This document shows, in pieces, positions 1-8,689 of a stretch of DNA of 64,000 nt. Every line of letters begins with the position of its first letter. Position 1 is the stretch's first letter. The stretch is from Microbacterium endophyticum (GTDB lineage: Bacteria; Actinomycetota; Actinomycetes; Actinomycetales; Microbacteriaceae), in the NCBI RefSeq assembly GCF_011047135.1, contig NZ_CP049255.1, positions 2,418,001 to 2,482,000 on the forward strand, written 5' to 3'. A model generated the notes under the pieces. It saw only the letters and a list, made by a program, of their open reading frames with translations. It was not told the origin of the DNA and ran no database searches. The translations under genes were made by a program, and so were the position numbers.

Positions 1-802
1 CGCGACCGACGCCGGAATCCGCGTTGGCGGTGTTGGTGTCGAGATCGGTCTGCTCGATCAGATTGGCTTCTTTGTTCGCGATGACCTTCTGGTTGATCGC
101 GCGGTCGGCATTGGTCTCGGCGATCTCTGCCGCCTGGCGCTTCGCCTGAATCTCGGGGGCGCCGAGTGACTGGATGTAGCCCGTGGCATCCGTGATGCCC
201 TTGATCTGGAAGGAGTCGAGGATCAGGCCCTGCTCGGCAAGCTCGTTGGATACGTCGGCCGCGATTTGGTCGGAGAACTTCTTGCGCTCCCGCATCAGCT
301 CGACAACCGATAGTGTCGCCACAATCCCGCGAAGGGCACCTTCGAGCTGCTCGGTCGTGAACTGCTCGATGGCCTTGTCTTGCGACGCGAAGCGCTCGGC
401 AGCACGCCGTACGAGCAGCGGGTCGGAGCCGATCTTCACGATCGCGACACCGTCGACGTTCAACGTGACGTTGTCGAGCGACTGTGCTTCTGCGTTCAGC
501 GACACCTGACGGGAGCGCAAAGAGATGATCTCGTGACGCTGCGTAATGGGGTTCACCAGCGACTTGCCGTTGACGATAACCGTCACCGGCGACTCCGACA
601 TCTCGGAGCGCAGCGCACCATCCGTGTCTGTCACGGTGCTCTGCACCTTCTGCTTGCGACCTGAAATCACGAGGGCCTCATCTGCGCGAGCGACCTTGAT
701 CCAGCTCTTCGCAAATATCAACACGATCAAACCGATGATGATCGCCGTAACCACGCTGATTCCTACGATGGTCAGAATGCCGACCGTCTCGTCGATTTTC
801 AC
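1..802 (-). CDS. Flotillin / SPFH-domain membrane protein (C-terminus cut by window edge)
   Basis: Reading leftward from a GTG at 802, the protein has a short polar N-terminus, one hydrophobic segment (about residues 9-30) and a Band-7/SPFH domain: stretches such as ALVISGR, NVDGVAIVKIGSDP and the EQLEGALRGIVATLSVVELMRER block. An Ala/Glu/Lys-rich helix (KRQAAEIAETNADRAI) typical of the flotillin coiled coil follows and runs off the left edge, so only about 267 residues are seen. Flotillins organise membrane microdomains and the domain faces the cytoplasm. GAGGGAG just upstream is a good ribosome site and supports the GTG start. It diverges from the lipoprotein gene at 1094. The family call is secure; the client proteins are unknown. 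Confidence 0.9.
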   Translation of the reverse strand, partial: MKIDETVGILTIVGISVVTAIIIGLIVLIFAKSWIKVARADEALVISGRKQKVQSTVTDTDGALRSEMSESPVTVIVNGKSLVNPITQRHEIISLRSRQVSLNAEAQSLDNVTLNVDGVAIVKIGSDPLLVRRAAERFASQDKAIEQFTTEQLEGALRGIVATLSVVELMRERKKFSDQIAADVSNELAEQGLILDSFQIKGITDATGYIQSLGAPEIQAKRQAAEIAETNADRAINQKVIANKEANLIEQTDLDTNTANADSGVGR

Positions 803-1093
803 GTCAGACTCCCTCATGCGTGCAGGCTCGTTCGGGGAGCGTGGATGCCCGGACCCAGGCTGCGCCAGACCCCCAGTGCTGCTGCAGAGCGCCCTCGCGC
901 GGGGTTTCTGATAAGCCACCCGCTGCAAGATCGTTCTGGCAGAACCACCCCGAAGTCACTCTAGCGACACTCGGATGCCGCGATTCCACCCCCGCGCTTC
1001 ACCACCCACGAGTGCTCAGATCGACTAGCGCTGAGGCTGATTTCCCCGGGCTCGCCGTCTGGGCGCGTTTTAGGGTCATGCCATACTGACGAG

Positions 1094-2854
1094 GTGAAAT
1101 CGAGGCGCGTGTGGTCTTTGTCCGTCATCGGTATTTTCGTCACTTTGAGCCTTGCGGCGTGCGTGGCCGATGCCCCGAAACCGGACGCAAACGCGACCCA
1201 GACACCCGCGCCAACCGCCAGCCAGACACCTCGACCGAGTGTGACCCCATCCCCGCGGCCTACCGTGACGCCGACTTCGCCTCCTTCGCCGACGCCTGTT
1301 GCGCCAGGAAATGGCGGATCGAACGGCGGCACGTCGAACCGGGGCGGATCGAGTGGTTCGGGCGGCAACGTGCCGAACTCGACCCCCACTCAGGCGCCGC
1401 CCGCGCCGGCACCGAACCCCGCTCCGAGCCCGACGACGGCACCGAACCCGAGCCCGAGCCCGACGCCGGCACCGAACCCCATTCCTGCGGCGTGCTCGAC
1501 GAGCAAAACGTCGCCCGGCATCCCGGCTGCTGATTTCGGTTCGATCGCGGAGTACTCCACCACGCCGCTGGCCCAGGGCAAAGACTGCACGGGCTTTCGT
1601 GCCTACCTTTCGACCGGATTGCCGCAGTATGACTCGCAGTCATACGAGTTTTTCGGCAACCTCATCGACGATGAGGGCAACGTAAATTCCATCGCGATGA
1701 TGTCTCAGGGCAACAAAAAAGAGTGGCCGCACTCAAACACGGTCTATACCTTTGAGGAAGCCGGGCTGATTTTCAATCGCCTAGACCAGCACGAAGGTCC
1801 CGTTGTCGGGGGTATCGGCGGGATAGCCGACGTGACAACGCCGGTTTCGATCGACTATCAGCCGTGGAAAATCGCGGTCGCCGACACTCCGCTCGGTCAG
1901 CCCGAACAGACGATGGAAATGCGCGTCGTTTCGGGCACGGTAGGAGCGGTCGGTGCGGTCTATGACATCACTGCTGTCGTGCCGACCGGTACTTCGATTG
2001 GGGTCGACACCGAGCCGACGACACTCCACGTGCGGGCTAAGGATACGACCGGAATCATTCAGTGGGGATACGGCCCCAATGGCTTCTTCCCGCTCTGGAT
2101 GTTCGACGGTGACTCCATCGACCCGACCGATCTTGACATCGCGACTCGCGATCAGCGTGGGCCGATCATGGACACTTACGGCGGTGACATCGGCGCATAC
2201 CTGAAGGCCACCGGCGACCCGATGACCGGCCAAGGCTCCCACTACTATTCGATGCCGTTGGTTGAGGTCGAGGAGTGGTCTGTACAACGTGGATCGTCGT
2301 ATATCGCCAGCGGGACTGGCGGTGAGTTGTTCTTCGATAATCTGACGGAAACCTACAACGACTCTGCGGCCTACATCGTGCAAAACGGATACCACTGGAC
2401 TGAATTCTCGGTGCAGCTGCCCGACTCGAAACAGGGCATGCTGATCGCTGTTACCGGCCAGGAGGATGTCGGAGACCTTTATTACGCCATGCTCGGCGGT
2501 GCCGGGTCCACGCAGTCGAAGAATGGGACCCTCGCTCCGACCTCGAATTGGCCGCAGGGAGCGATCCACATCACACCGGATCCATCAAGCGCATGGACTT
2601 CGCCGAACACTTGCTACGTCTATGAGCTCAGCTACAACGTGAAGCTCGATGCGTCGTCGACGCGGCCGGCGGCCGACCTCGTCTTCACCGCGGTCGAGAA
2701 AGAGCAAGAGATCGACGCAGGAGACCGTCCCGTCTACGAGGGGCTTTTCGCATACTCCGGCAAACTCGATGGCAAGTCAGTGAACGGGTACGCCTGGGGC
2801 GAGATTCAGGGGACTAAGCCCGCAGCCGGGCACGACACTCCACCGAGCTGTTGA
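1094..2854 (+). CDS. Secreted lipoprotein with Pro/Thr/Ser linker and possible CrtC/AttH-like lipocalin domain
   Basis: 586 residues from a GTG start. The N-terminus is a lipoprotein signal: MKSRR, a hydrophobic core and the lipobox LAAC with Cys23 as the acylated residue. Residues about 30-132 are a low-complexity Pro/Thr/Ser/Gly spacer that would carry the domain through the cell wall. The remaining 450 residues are a beta-rich globular region. Its block YYSMPLVEVEEW...ASGTGGELFFD, then HWTEFSVQLPDSKQGMLIAVTG and later WTSPNTCYVYELSYNVKL recalls the two-barrel CrtC/AttH lipocalin-like family, in which a signature SGT.W..H.WG is followed by a W.WFS.QL.DG strand. This is a resemblance seen by eye; key His/Asp residues of carotenoid hydratases are not obvious. 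A CATACT hexamer 6 nt before GTG and no Shine-Dalgarno suggest a leaderless mRNA. Confidence 0.75.
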   Translation: MKSRRVWSLSVIGIFVTLSLAACVADAPKPDANATQTPAPTASQTPRPSVTPSPRPTVTPTSPPSPTPVAPGNGGSNGGTSNRGGSSGSGGNVPNSTPTQAPPAPAPNPAPSPTTAPNPSPSPTPAPNPIPAACSTSKTSPGIPAADFGSIAEYSTTPLAQGKDCTGFRAYLSTGLPQYDSQSYEFFGNLIDDEGNVNSIAMMSQGNKKEWPHSNTVYTFEEAGLIFNRLDQHEGPVVGGIGGIADVTTPVSIDYQPWKIAVADTPLGQPEQTMEMRVVSGTVGAVGAVYDITAVVPTGTSIGVDTEPTTLHVRAKDTTGIIQWGYGPNGFFPLWMFDGDSIDPTDLDIATRDQRGPIMDTYGGDIGAYLKATGDPMTGQGSHYYSMPLVEVEEWSVQRGSSYIASGTGGELFFDNLTETYNDSAAYIVQNGYHWTEFSVQLPDSKQGMLIAVTGQEDVGDLYYAMLGGAGSTQSKNGTLAPTSNWPQGAIHITPDPSSAWTSPNTCYVYELSYNVKLDASSTRPAADLVFTAVEKEQEIDAGDRPVYEGLFAYSGKLDGKSVNGYAWGEIQGTKPAAGHDTPPSC

Positions 2855-3008
2855 GAGAATTTTCGCGTCTGGGCGGCGATCGGTAGCTCGGAACTCCCGA
2901 GGACGCGGTTATTCGCATCCGTTTCTCCCCAAAAGTTTTTTGAGAAAGTTATCCACATCGGGGCTTTTTGGGGTGGTCGATGTCGGAGGTATGTTCGATA
3001 CTTGAGTC

Positions 3009-4406
3009 ATGTCAGAGGACACGACCACGCAACACGAAGCCGGGGCACGTACCCGGGCTGAGGTTGTGTTGTCGGCAGAATCTCGCGTGGCGCAGATCGC
3101 GCAGCTCGAAGCTGCGCTGGCAGCGGACCTCGCCGAAGCCGGGCGGATGGCCCTCGCTGAGATGCGTCTGATCGCGTCTCGTGAGTCGCGGGAACGCGAG
3201 ATTCCGATGCGCTCCATGGCAGCCGAACTCGGCGCCGCGCTACGGATGTCGGATCGCACCGCGCAAAACCGCATCGACGACGCGATGGAAATCACCGAGC
3301 ACTACCCCGAGACGTTCGCATCATGGAGTGCGGGGCGTGTTTCGGAACGGCATGTGCAAGCCGTGTTGCGGGCGGGTGAAAACCTGACGGATGCCGCAGC
3401 CAAAGCCCAGTACGACCGCGAGGTTGTCGGGGTCGCTGAGGCTGAGACACCGGGCAGGTTGCGAGGATTCGCTGCAGCACTTGCGGAGAAGGCGCAGCCG
3501 CGGACGCTGCAGGAACGCTTCGATGATGCGAACGCGACCCGTACGGTGCGCCTGTTCGACCTGGCCGAGGGGATGAGTTCTCTCAACGCAGTGTTGCCGT
3601 CGGTGCAGGCGCATGGGATCTTCAACCGGTTGACGCAGCAGGCGCGGGCGTTGAAAGACTTCCGGGCGGGACGGTCGGACTACGGCACGAAACTTCGCGC
3701 CGAAGATGAGCCTGTGGTGGATGATCGGCGGACGACGGATCAGATCCGCGCGGACCTGTTCTCCGACATGTTGCTAACTTCGGTTCCGAGTCTTGACCCG
3801 CTCGCGGGCGATGACTGTGGTGGGCTGGGTGCGATCCGCGCGATCGTGCAGGTCACGGTGCCTGCCACGACGCTTGCGGGCACGGCGTCGACCCCCGCGG
3901 ATCTATCGGGGCTCAGCCTGGTTGATCCCGAGAGCGCACGGCGGCTCGCCGGAACTGCACCGGGGTGGGATCGCGTGTTCACCCACCCGGTCACCGGAAC
4001 CGTCATCTCGGTTGACCGGTACCGACCCAACGATCAGTTGAAGCGGCAACTTCGGGCACGAGATCAGCACTGCAGGTTCATCGGATGCCGCATGCCCACA
4101 CACCGGTGCGACATTGATCACACAGTCGATGCGGCCCTCGGCGGGCCAACGCATCAGCACAATCTCGCGCATTTGTGTCGAAGACATCACAGCCTGAAAC
4201 ACGCGAGTAAGTGGTCGGTGAAACAAGTCGGCGACGGAGTCCTCGAGTGGACGTCGCCGACCGGGCGAAGCTACACCGACAAACCACCTGGGGTCGCGTT
4301 CGAACCCGATGTGGTTGACGTGCCCGATGCTGACTCGGGTTCGCGGGAGCAGTCTGTCTCCTCCGCAGGTTCCCTCACGCCTTTGGACGCACCGCCACCG
4401 TTTTGA
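3009..4406 (+). CDS. DUF222 / HNH endonuclease domain protein (13E12-repeat type)
   Basis: 465 residues. The N-terminal two thirds are the helical DUF222 region, with blocks such as RESREREIPMRSMAAELGAALRMSDRTAQNRI and FASWSAGRVSERHVQAVL. The C-terminus has an HNH nuclease module: CRFIGC, CDIDHTVDAALGG, HNLAHLCRRHHSLKH, where DH...H...H are the metal and catalytic residues and the two Cys pairs bind structural zinc. The family is multicopy in actinobacteria and includes the 13E12 repeats of Mycobacterium, some of which behave as mobile DNA. The ATG at 3009 follows GATACT by 6 nt without a Shine-Dalgarno, so it may be leaderless. A Thr/Ser/Pro-rich tail follows the nuclease. The DNA just downstream (4407-4846) looks decayed. 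Confidence 0.93.
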   Translation: MSEDTTTQHEAGARTRAEVVLSAESRVAQIAQLEAALAADLAEAGRMALAEMRLIASRESREREIPMRSMAAELGAALRMSDRTAQNRIDDAMEITEHYPETFASWSAGRVSERHVQAVLRAGENLTDAAAKAQYDREVVGVAEAETPGRLRGFAAALAEKAQPRTLQERFDDANATRTVRLFDLAEGMSSLNAVLPSVQAHGIFNRLTQQARALKDFRAGRSDYGTKLRAEDEPVVDDRRTTDQIRADLFSDMLLTSVPSLDPLAGDDCGGLGAIRAIVQVTVPATTLAGTASTPADLSGLSLVDPESARRLAGTAPGWDRVFTHPVTGTVISVDRYRPNDQLKRQLRARDQHCRFIGCRMPTHRCDIDHTVDAALGGPTHQHNLAHLCRRHHSLKHASKWSVKQVGDGVLEWTSPTGRSYTDKPPGVAFEPDVVDVPDADSGSREQSVSSAGSLTPLDAPPPF

Positions 4407-4846
4407 GGCAGCACCGTTCTGGCGCAGTGAAGAGCAGCGGCTGAAAGAAGATTCCAGCACCATCCGCGTGACGAAATCGCACGCGCGGAATCTCTAGATC
4501 GCAATGGCCCTGCATCCTGCGGCAGTTCGTCAACGAATGACGATGCCGGGTTGCAAGAAATCATCCCGTGGACTGTTACATGTCTCGTAATGCTCGTCCC
4601 TCCCATCGGTAAGCAGACTTCCGAGTCCTCGTTAAACAGCACAAAGTACGCTTTTCTCTGCGACGATGCCCCGATTGTTATTTCGAGTGGGAAAAGAACA
4701 CTCAAGATTTGGTGGCCACCCATTTACAACGCTGAGCCAGGGTCCCCATCCGCTGACGCGCTCAATGTTCTCTCCAGTCGGGCGGCGACGAACAGCCCGC
4801 CGATTCCGCCACCAGTGAGGCTATGAACCGGCGCTAAAGTGACATC
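4407..4846. other. Intergenic 440 bp with no convincing gene; possibly decayed or acquired DNA
   Basis: By eye this stretch is richer in A/T than its neighbours between about 4600 and 4720. It has only weak short ORFs on both strands with no family resemblance. On the minus strand, around 4730-4820, a short open stretch reads TGGGIGGLFVAARLER, which looks like the start of an FAD-binding Rossmann motif, but it lacks a start codon in context and stops after about 20 more residues. The last 12 bp (TAAAGT and spacer) form the promoter of the deacylase gene. Confidence 0.4.
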
Positions 4847-5323
4847 GTGAGCGAACAATTGCATAAGCGAAACCTCATTGTGCGAGAGGCCCTCCGTGCC
4901 GCCGGAATTTCGTCTGACATCGTCGTCCTTCCCGACGCCGCAGCCACGGCTGCCGCCGCCGCAGAAGCTGTGGGAGTCGACGTCGGCGCGATCGCAAATA
5001 GCCTCGTCTTCTGGTCGGATGACGCGCCCCTGCTCGTCATGACGAGCGGCGCACACCGGGTCGACACCACAGCGCTCGCAACGCGCCTCGGGCGCGACAG
5101 CATCCGTCGTGCGACAGCCGAACAGGTGAAGGATGCCACCGGACAAGTCATAGGGGGAGTAGCGCCCACGGGGCATCCTTCCCCGCTCACCACTGTCGTC
5201 GACGAGTCACTCGCAGCGTTCCCTGAGATCTGGGCTGCCGCCGGAACCCCGCACACCGTCTTTCCGCTGACGTTCGACGAACTCGTTCGCCTCACCGGCG
5301 GCGAGATCGTCGCGGTCGGCTAG
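4847..5323 (+). CDS. YbaK/EbsC-family aminoacyl-tRNA deacylase
   Basis: 158 residues. Members of the YbaK/ProX/INS family hydrolyse mischarged aminoacyl-tRNAs (for YbaK, Cys-tRNA-Pro) in the cytoplasm. Family features are the segment GVDVGAIANSLVFWSDDAPLLVMTSGAHRVD with the conserved IANSL...F block, and the glycine-rich GQVIGGVAPTGHP segment near the C-terminus that forms the substrate pocket. The substrate specificity cannot be read from the sequence. The GTG start is placed exactly 6 nt after TAAAGT with no Shine-Dalgarno, so the transcript is probably leaderless. It converges with the phosphatase gene, overlapping its end by 4 bp. Confidence 0.9.
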   Translation: MSEQLHKRNLIVREALRAAGISSDIVVLPDAAATAAAAAEAVGVDVGAIANSLVFWSDDAPLLVMTSGAHRVDTTALATRLGRDSIRRATAEQVKDATGQVIGGVAPTGHPSPLTTVVDESLAAFPEIWAAAGTPHTVFPLTFDELVRLTGGEIVAVG

Positions 5324-5808
5324 CGAGCACCCGGCTCATCGAACGTCCACCCGTCGGGACTATCGAAGTCGATCGATGCCCAATCGGGAGCTTCCCACTC
5401 GAACATCGCGACAGCGCAGGTGGGCATCGCGACGATCTCACCGTCGGTGAGTCGGGCAACGAGCGTACTGAGGCCGGGGTCGTGCGCCACGACGATGGCC
5501 GTGTTCCCCGGGGACTCCGCCGCGACTTCCCACAACACCTTCGGCAGAGCCCCGTAAAGACGCGCGTCACGAGTGACCTCCACGTTCAGCGCCTGGCCGA
5601 AGGCATCCGCTGTCGTTGCGGCGCGGAGAGCCGTGCTCGAAAAGATCACGTCAGGCTTCACCCCGCTCGCCGATAAGCGCGCTGCGAGGCGTTCAGCCAT
5701 GAGTGGCGCGTCGCCATGACCGCGACGGTTCAGTGGTCGCTCATGGTCATCGAGGATCGCGCTGCCCCAGTCGGACTTCGCATGGCGCACCAGCACAAGC
5801 GTGATCAC
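5320..5808 (-). CDS. SixA-type histidine phosphatase
   Basis: 162 residues of the histidine phosphatase (phosphoglycerate mutase-like) superfamily. The catalytic motif LVRHAKSDWG lies at residues 6-15 with the nucleophile His9, followed by DHERPLNRRGH and a second catalytic His in VVAHDPGLSTL. The short length and the RHAKS sequence match SixA, which removes phosphate from phosphohistidine in E. coli; in actinobacteria the substrate is not established. Its ATG overlaps the stop of the upstream gene by 4 bp (ATGA), so the two are translated from one mRNA. Confidence 0.9.
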   Translation of the reverse strand: MITLVLVRHAKSDWGSAILDDHERPLNRRGHGDAPLMAERLAARLSASGVKPDVIFSSTALRAATTADAFGQALNVEVTRDARLYGALPKVLWEVAAESPGNTAIVVAHDPGLSTLVARLTDGEIVAMPTCAVAMFEWEAPDWASIDFDSPDGWTFDEPGAR

Positions 5809-6158
5809 GATGACACCGGCAAATATGCCCAGGCAACGCGCCCGCTGTCGAGAGTGACCTCGCTTCGGCGACCGCGCGCTGCTTCATAGTTATCGAGTGC
5901 ATCAAGTTCTGCCTCGCTGACTTCACACACGAAGCCGACGACTTTGTCGAGCGAACTGCCCGTACTACGCATACGCGCATGAGTGTTGATGCCCGGTGCG
6001 TCGTCCCTCGGATCATCGATTTCGAGATAGTCGACGGTGTACCCAGTGAGCACGTCCACCTCCCACGTCACAACGTGCCCGAGGGTGTCGAGCTGCACAG
6101 CGGTGGAGCGCATCGTGCCGTAGCTGAAGAGCAGCTGAGCGGGGTACGAAGTGGCCAC
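5805..6158 (-). CDS. Gamma-glutamylcyclotransferase (AIG2-like) family protein
   Basis: 117 residues. The N-terminal LLFSYGTMR is the substrate-binding YGT(L/M) loop of the gamma-glutamylcyclotransferase fold, and GFVCEVSEAELDALDNYEA holds the acidic residue and tyrosine expected for the catalytic pocket. The actual substrate is unknown; small AIG2-like proteins act on gamma-glutamylamines or have no known role. The GTG at 6158 lies 6 nt after a TAGCCT hexamer whose TAG is also the stop codon of the upstream DUF445 gene. A leaderless internal promoter could therefore make this and the phosphatase gene a separate transcript. Confidence 0.85.
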   Translation of the reverse strand: MATSYPAQLLFSYGTMRSTAVQLDTLGHVVTWEVDVLTGYTVDYLEIDDPRDDAPGINTHARMRSTGSSLDKVVGFVCEVSEAELDALDNYEAARGRRSEVTLDSGRVAWAYLPVSS

Positions 6159-6167
6159 GCGCCAAGG

Positions 6168-7442
6168 CTACCCGCGGAGGAACGCCTCGGCGAGAGTGAA
6201 AATGGCCAGGCCCGCGAGCGAGCCGACGATCGTGCCGTTCAAGCGAATGTATTGCAGATCCCGACCCACCATGAGTTCGATCTTCTCGGTGGTCTCGGCA
6301 GCATCCCATCGCTCCACAGTGTCGGTGATGATCGAGGCGATGTCGTGACGATATCGCTCAACGAGGAACACCGCGGCATCCGTCACCCACCCATCGATTC
6401 GCGCCTGAAGAGCGGTATCTGATGTGAGTCGATCGCCCACCTCAGCGAGTGCTCGTGCGGCGCGAGCGCGAAGCGCGCTCTCTGGATCGGCAAGAGATTT
6501 CAGCAGCCCAGACTTTGCGGTTTCCCACACGCTCGCGGCAAGCTCGCGCACACGCGGGCTATCGAAGACTCCCGACTTTGTGCTCTCGAGGCTCGCAATG
6601 GTCTCAGGGTCGTTCTGCAGATTGTGTGCGAGGCGCTCAAGATACCCATCAAGAGCCAAACGCGCCGGATGCTCGGGCTCCGCGGCGATTGCAGCGACAA
6701 GTTTCATCGCCTCGTTGTAGGCCGCTTCGTCGACAAGGCGACGAGCAACCGACGGCACCCACGACGGCAGCCGCCGTGAGAGCAAACCCGTGAAAGATGT
6801 CTGGTTACTGCGAAGCCACGTGGCGATCGTGTCAACGCCGAGATCGACGGCGCCATGATGCGCCCCGGATGACACCACCTGTTGCAGCCGCTCACCGAGA
6901 GGCGGACCCCACTGCGGCTCGATCAGATGCTCACGAGCAAGGCTTTCGAGTACGTCTCCGACGTCATCATCGCTCAGCGCCTGCAACACGCCAGCAGCCA
7001 TCGCAGCGCCCTCGGCGCTCACACGCTCGGCGTGCGCGGGCTCTCGCAGCCACTCACCCAAGCGTGCGGCGACAGAGGTGCTCTCGAGCTTGGTGCGAAC
7101 GACGTCCGCTGACAGAAAATTAGTCTCGACGAACTCGCCGAGCGAGCGACCGATCTCGTCTTTTCGGCTCGGAATGATTGCCGTGTGCGGAATCTTGATG
7201 CCAAGCGGATGCCGAAACAACGCCGTCACGGCGAACCAGTCTGCGAGCGCACCCACCATTCCGCCCTCGGCCGCCGCCCGCACATATGCAAAAGCCGGCA
7301 TGCGTTCTTGCAAAACGAACGAGATCACGAAAACTATTGCGAGCGCCACGAGCGCGCCGAGCGCAATACCTTTCATCACCCGAAGTGCGCGCCGACGCTC
7401 CTGGTCCGCGCGGCTGAGGAGAGATGTGGGAGTGCGGGGCAT
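6168..7442 (-). CDS. DUF445 membrane protein
   Basis: 424 residues from the ATG at 7442; an in-frame ATG 24 bp upstream also exists but lies inside the preceding gene. DUF445 hallmarks are the N-terminal hydrophobic helix (GIALGALVALAIVFVISFVL), the block AAAEGGMVGALADWFAVTALFRHPLGIKIPHTAIIP, and a final membrane helix (IVGSLAGLAIFTLAEAFL), with a long helical repeat region between. The family is probably anchored at both ends, with the middle in the cytoplasm; its role is unknown. The start overlaps the acyl-CoA dehydrogenase stop as TGATG, which suggests coupled translation. This overlap is why I chose the later start. Confidence 0.92.
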   Translation of the reverse strand: MPRTPTSLLSRADQERRRALRVMKGIALGALVALAIVFVISFVLQERMPAFAYVRAAAEGGMVGALADWFAVTALFRHPLGIKIPHTAIIPSRKDEIGRSLGEFVETNFLSADVVRTKLESTSVAARLGEWLREPAHAERVSAEGAAMAAGVLQALSDDDVGDVLESLAREHLIEPQWGPPLGERLQQVVSSGAHHGAVDLGVDTIATWLRSNQTSFTGLLSRRLPSWVPSVARRLVDEAAYNEAMKLVAAIAAEPEHPARLALDGYLERLAHNLQNDPETIASLESTKSGVFDSPRVRELAASVWETAKSGLLKSLADPESALRARAARALAEVGDRLTSDTALQARIDGWVTDAAVFLVERYRHDIASIITDTVERWDAAETTEKIELMVGRDLQYIRLNGTIVGSLAGLAIFTLAEAFLRG

Positions 7443-8617
7443 CAGGAACTCATCGGTCCGAGCCACGCCGACGCCGCGGTCGAGTGCGCGGACTCCGGGT
7501 CGGAGGGGTGAAACATTCCGGCGAGCACATCTCGGTAGAGGCGGCCAAGTTCCGATGCCGAGCGGTACGACGACCCGCCCGCGACGAGCATCGCGTCATC
7601 CACTATCTGCTTCGCGGAAACGACGGCGCGATGCTTGAGACCACTTAAGAGCGAGAACCAGCGCGCGCCGTGATCGGTCTGAGCGTCGATGTCTTCGGAC
7701 AGAGACGCGATCTGCGGGCCGAGGGCATCGTAGGCGAGCGCCATCTCGGCAATTCGCCAACGGATGTCGGGGTCGTCGCTATATGTCTTGCCGGTCTTTT
7801 TCGATGTGCGCGTTTTTGCGACCTCAACAGCCAAGTCGAGCGCCCGTCGGGCGATACCGGTGTAGACCGAAGCCAAAAGCACCTCGAAGACGCTGAAAAT
7901 GCCGAAGACGATCGGGTCAGAGTTCGGCCCCGGCGCGATCTTTCGCACGACACGATCGGGCGCCGCCACCGCGCCGTGAAGCTCGGTCGTGCGGCTCTGT
8001 GTGCCACGCATACCAACGGTGTCCCAGTCGTCCCGCGTGACAATTGCATCCGAACGGGAGACGAACGCATAGACCATCTTTGGGCCGTCTGAGCTTGTCG
8101 TGTCGAGACCGTGGAGTCCCAGCTGAGTCCATACCGGCCCGAGCGAGGTGAAAATCTTGGTGCCGGTGAACGCGTACGAACCGTCAGGTTGGGGCGCGGC
8201 ATCCGTGTCGCTGCCGAAAAGTACGAGGTCGTTGCTCGCCTCGCTGATCCCGAACGCGAACACCTCGCCCGCCACGGCACCCTCTTGCACGAAGCCGAGG
8301 TCATCTATGCCGCGGTCGGCGAGCACTTTTGCAACCCCCGTCCACACGAGGTGCATGTTGATGGCCAGCGCTGTGGCGGGAGCGGCCCCGGCAAGGCGCT
8401 GCTGCAGCAGCGCGACTTCGGCGATGCTGAGACCGGCGCCGCCGAGTGCTGTCGGCACCAAAACGGAGAGATACCCGGCCGCTGTCAGCTCGCTGAGGTC
8501 TTCGACGGGAAACGCATTTTGCGCGTCATAGCCCGCGGCGCGAGAGCGAATTCGCTCGATCAGATCGTCGGGCAGGATGTCGCGAGGGTCGAACACCGAA
8601 GAAGTCACAGTACTCAT
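7442..8617 (-). CDS. Acyl-CoA dehydrogenase family protein
   Basis: 391 residues from ATG 8617 (MSTVTSSV). The fold is recognisable: an N-terminal helical domain (LTAAGYLSVLVPTALGGAGLSIAEVALLQQRLA), the FAD-contacting middle strand region (GSYAFTGTKIFTSLGP and DDWDTVGMRGTQSRTTEL), and a C-terminal four-helix domain (ASVYTGIARRALDLAVEVAK, then AKQIVDDAMLVAGGSSYRSASELGRLYRDVLAGMFHPSD). No Glu at the classical catalytic position is evident. It could therefore be a DszC/monooxygenase-like relative rather than a beta-oxidation enzyme. It is divergent from the DUF389 gene at 8690 and precedes DUF445 in a tight cluster. Confidence 0.9.
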   Translation of the reverse strand: MSTVTSSVFDPRDILPDDLIERIRSRAAGYDAQNAFPVEDLSELTAAGYLSVLVPTALGGAGLSIAEVALLQQRLAGAAPATALAINMHLVWTGVAKVLADRGIDDLGFVQEGAVAGEVFAFGISEASNDLVLFGSDTDAAPQPDGSYAFTGTKIFTSLGPVWTQLGLHGLDTTSSDGPKMVYAFVSRSDAIVTRDDWDTVGMRGTQSRTTELHGAVAAPDRVVRKIAPGPNSDPIVFGIFSVFEVLLASVYTGIARRALDLAVEVAKTRTSKKTGKTYSDDPDIRWRIAEMALAYDALGPQIASLSEDIDAQTDHGARWFSLLSGLKHRAVVSAKQIVDDAMLVAGGSSYRSASELGRLYRDVLAGMFHPSDPESAHSTAASAWLGPMSS

Positions 8618-8689
8618 TCTTGCGCTCTTGTCCGGATCCGGCCGTTTTTGCCCATTGGATCGCGCTATCCGTTCCGCCAAGATGTGCAT

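Noticed and set aside
1260..1685. Arg/Pro-rich ORFs in other frames of the lipoprotein linker
   Set aside because: Low-complexity shadows of the Pro/Thr linker; no motif.
2949..2957. Perfect DnaA box TTATCCACA before the HNH gene
   Set aside because: Single box without clustering or AT-rich unwinding element, so no origin; probably chance.
4551..4826. 91-residue plus-strand ORF after the HNH gene
   Set aside because: No ribosome site, no family match and atypical codon use; treated as non-coding.
4724..4830. GGGIGGL FAD-binding-like motif on the minus strand
   Set aside because: Too short, no start codon in context; kept only as a possible remnant in findings.
8111..8689. Upstream extension of the DUF389 open frame
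   Set aside because: It overlaps the acyl-CoA dehydrogenase in antisense; the conserved DUF389 sequence starts at 8690.
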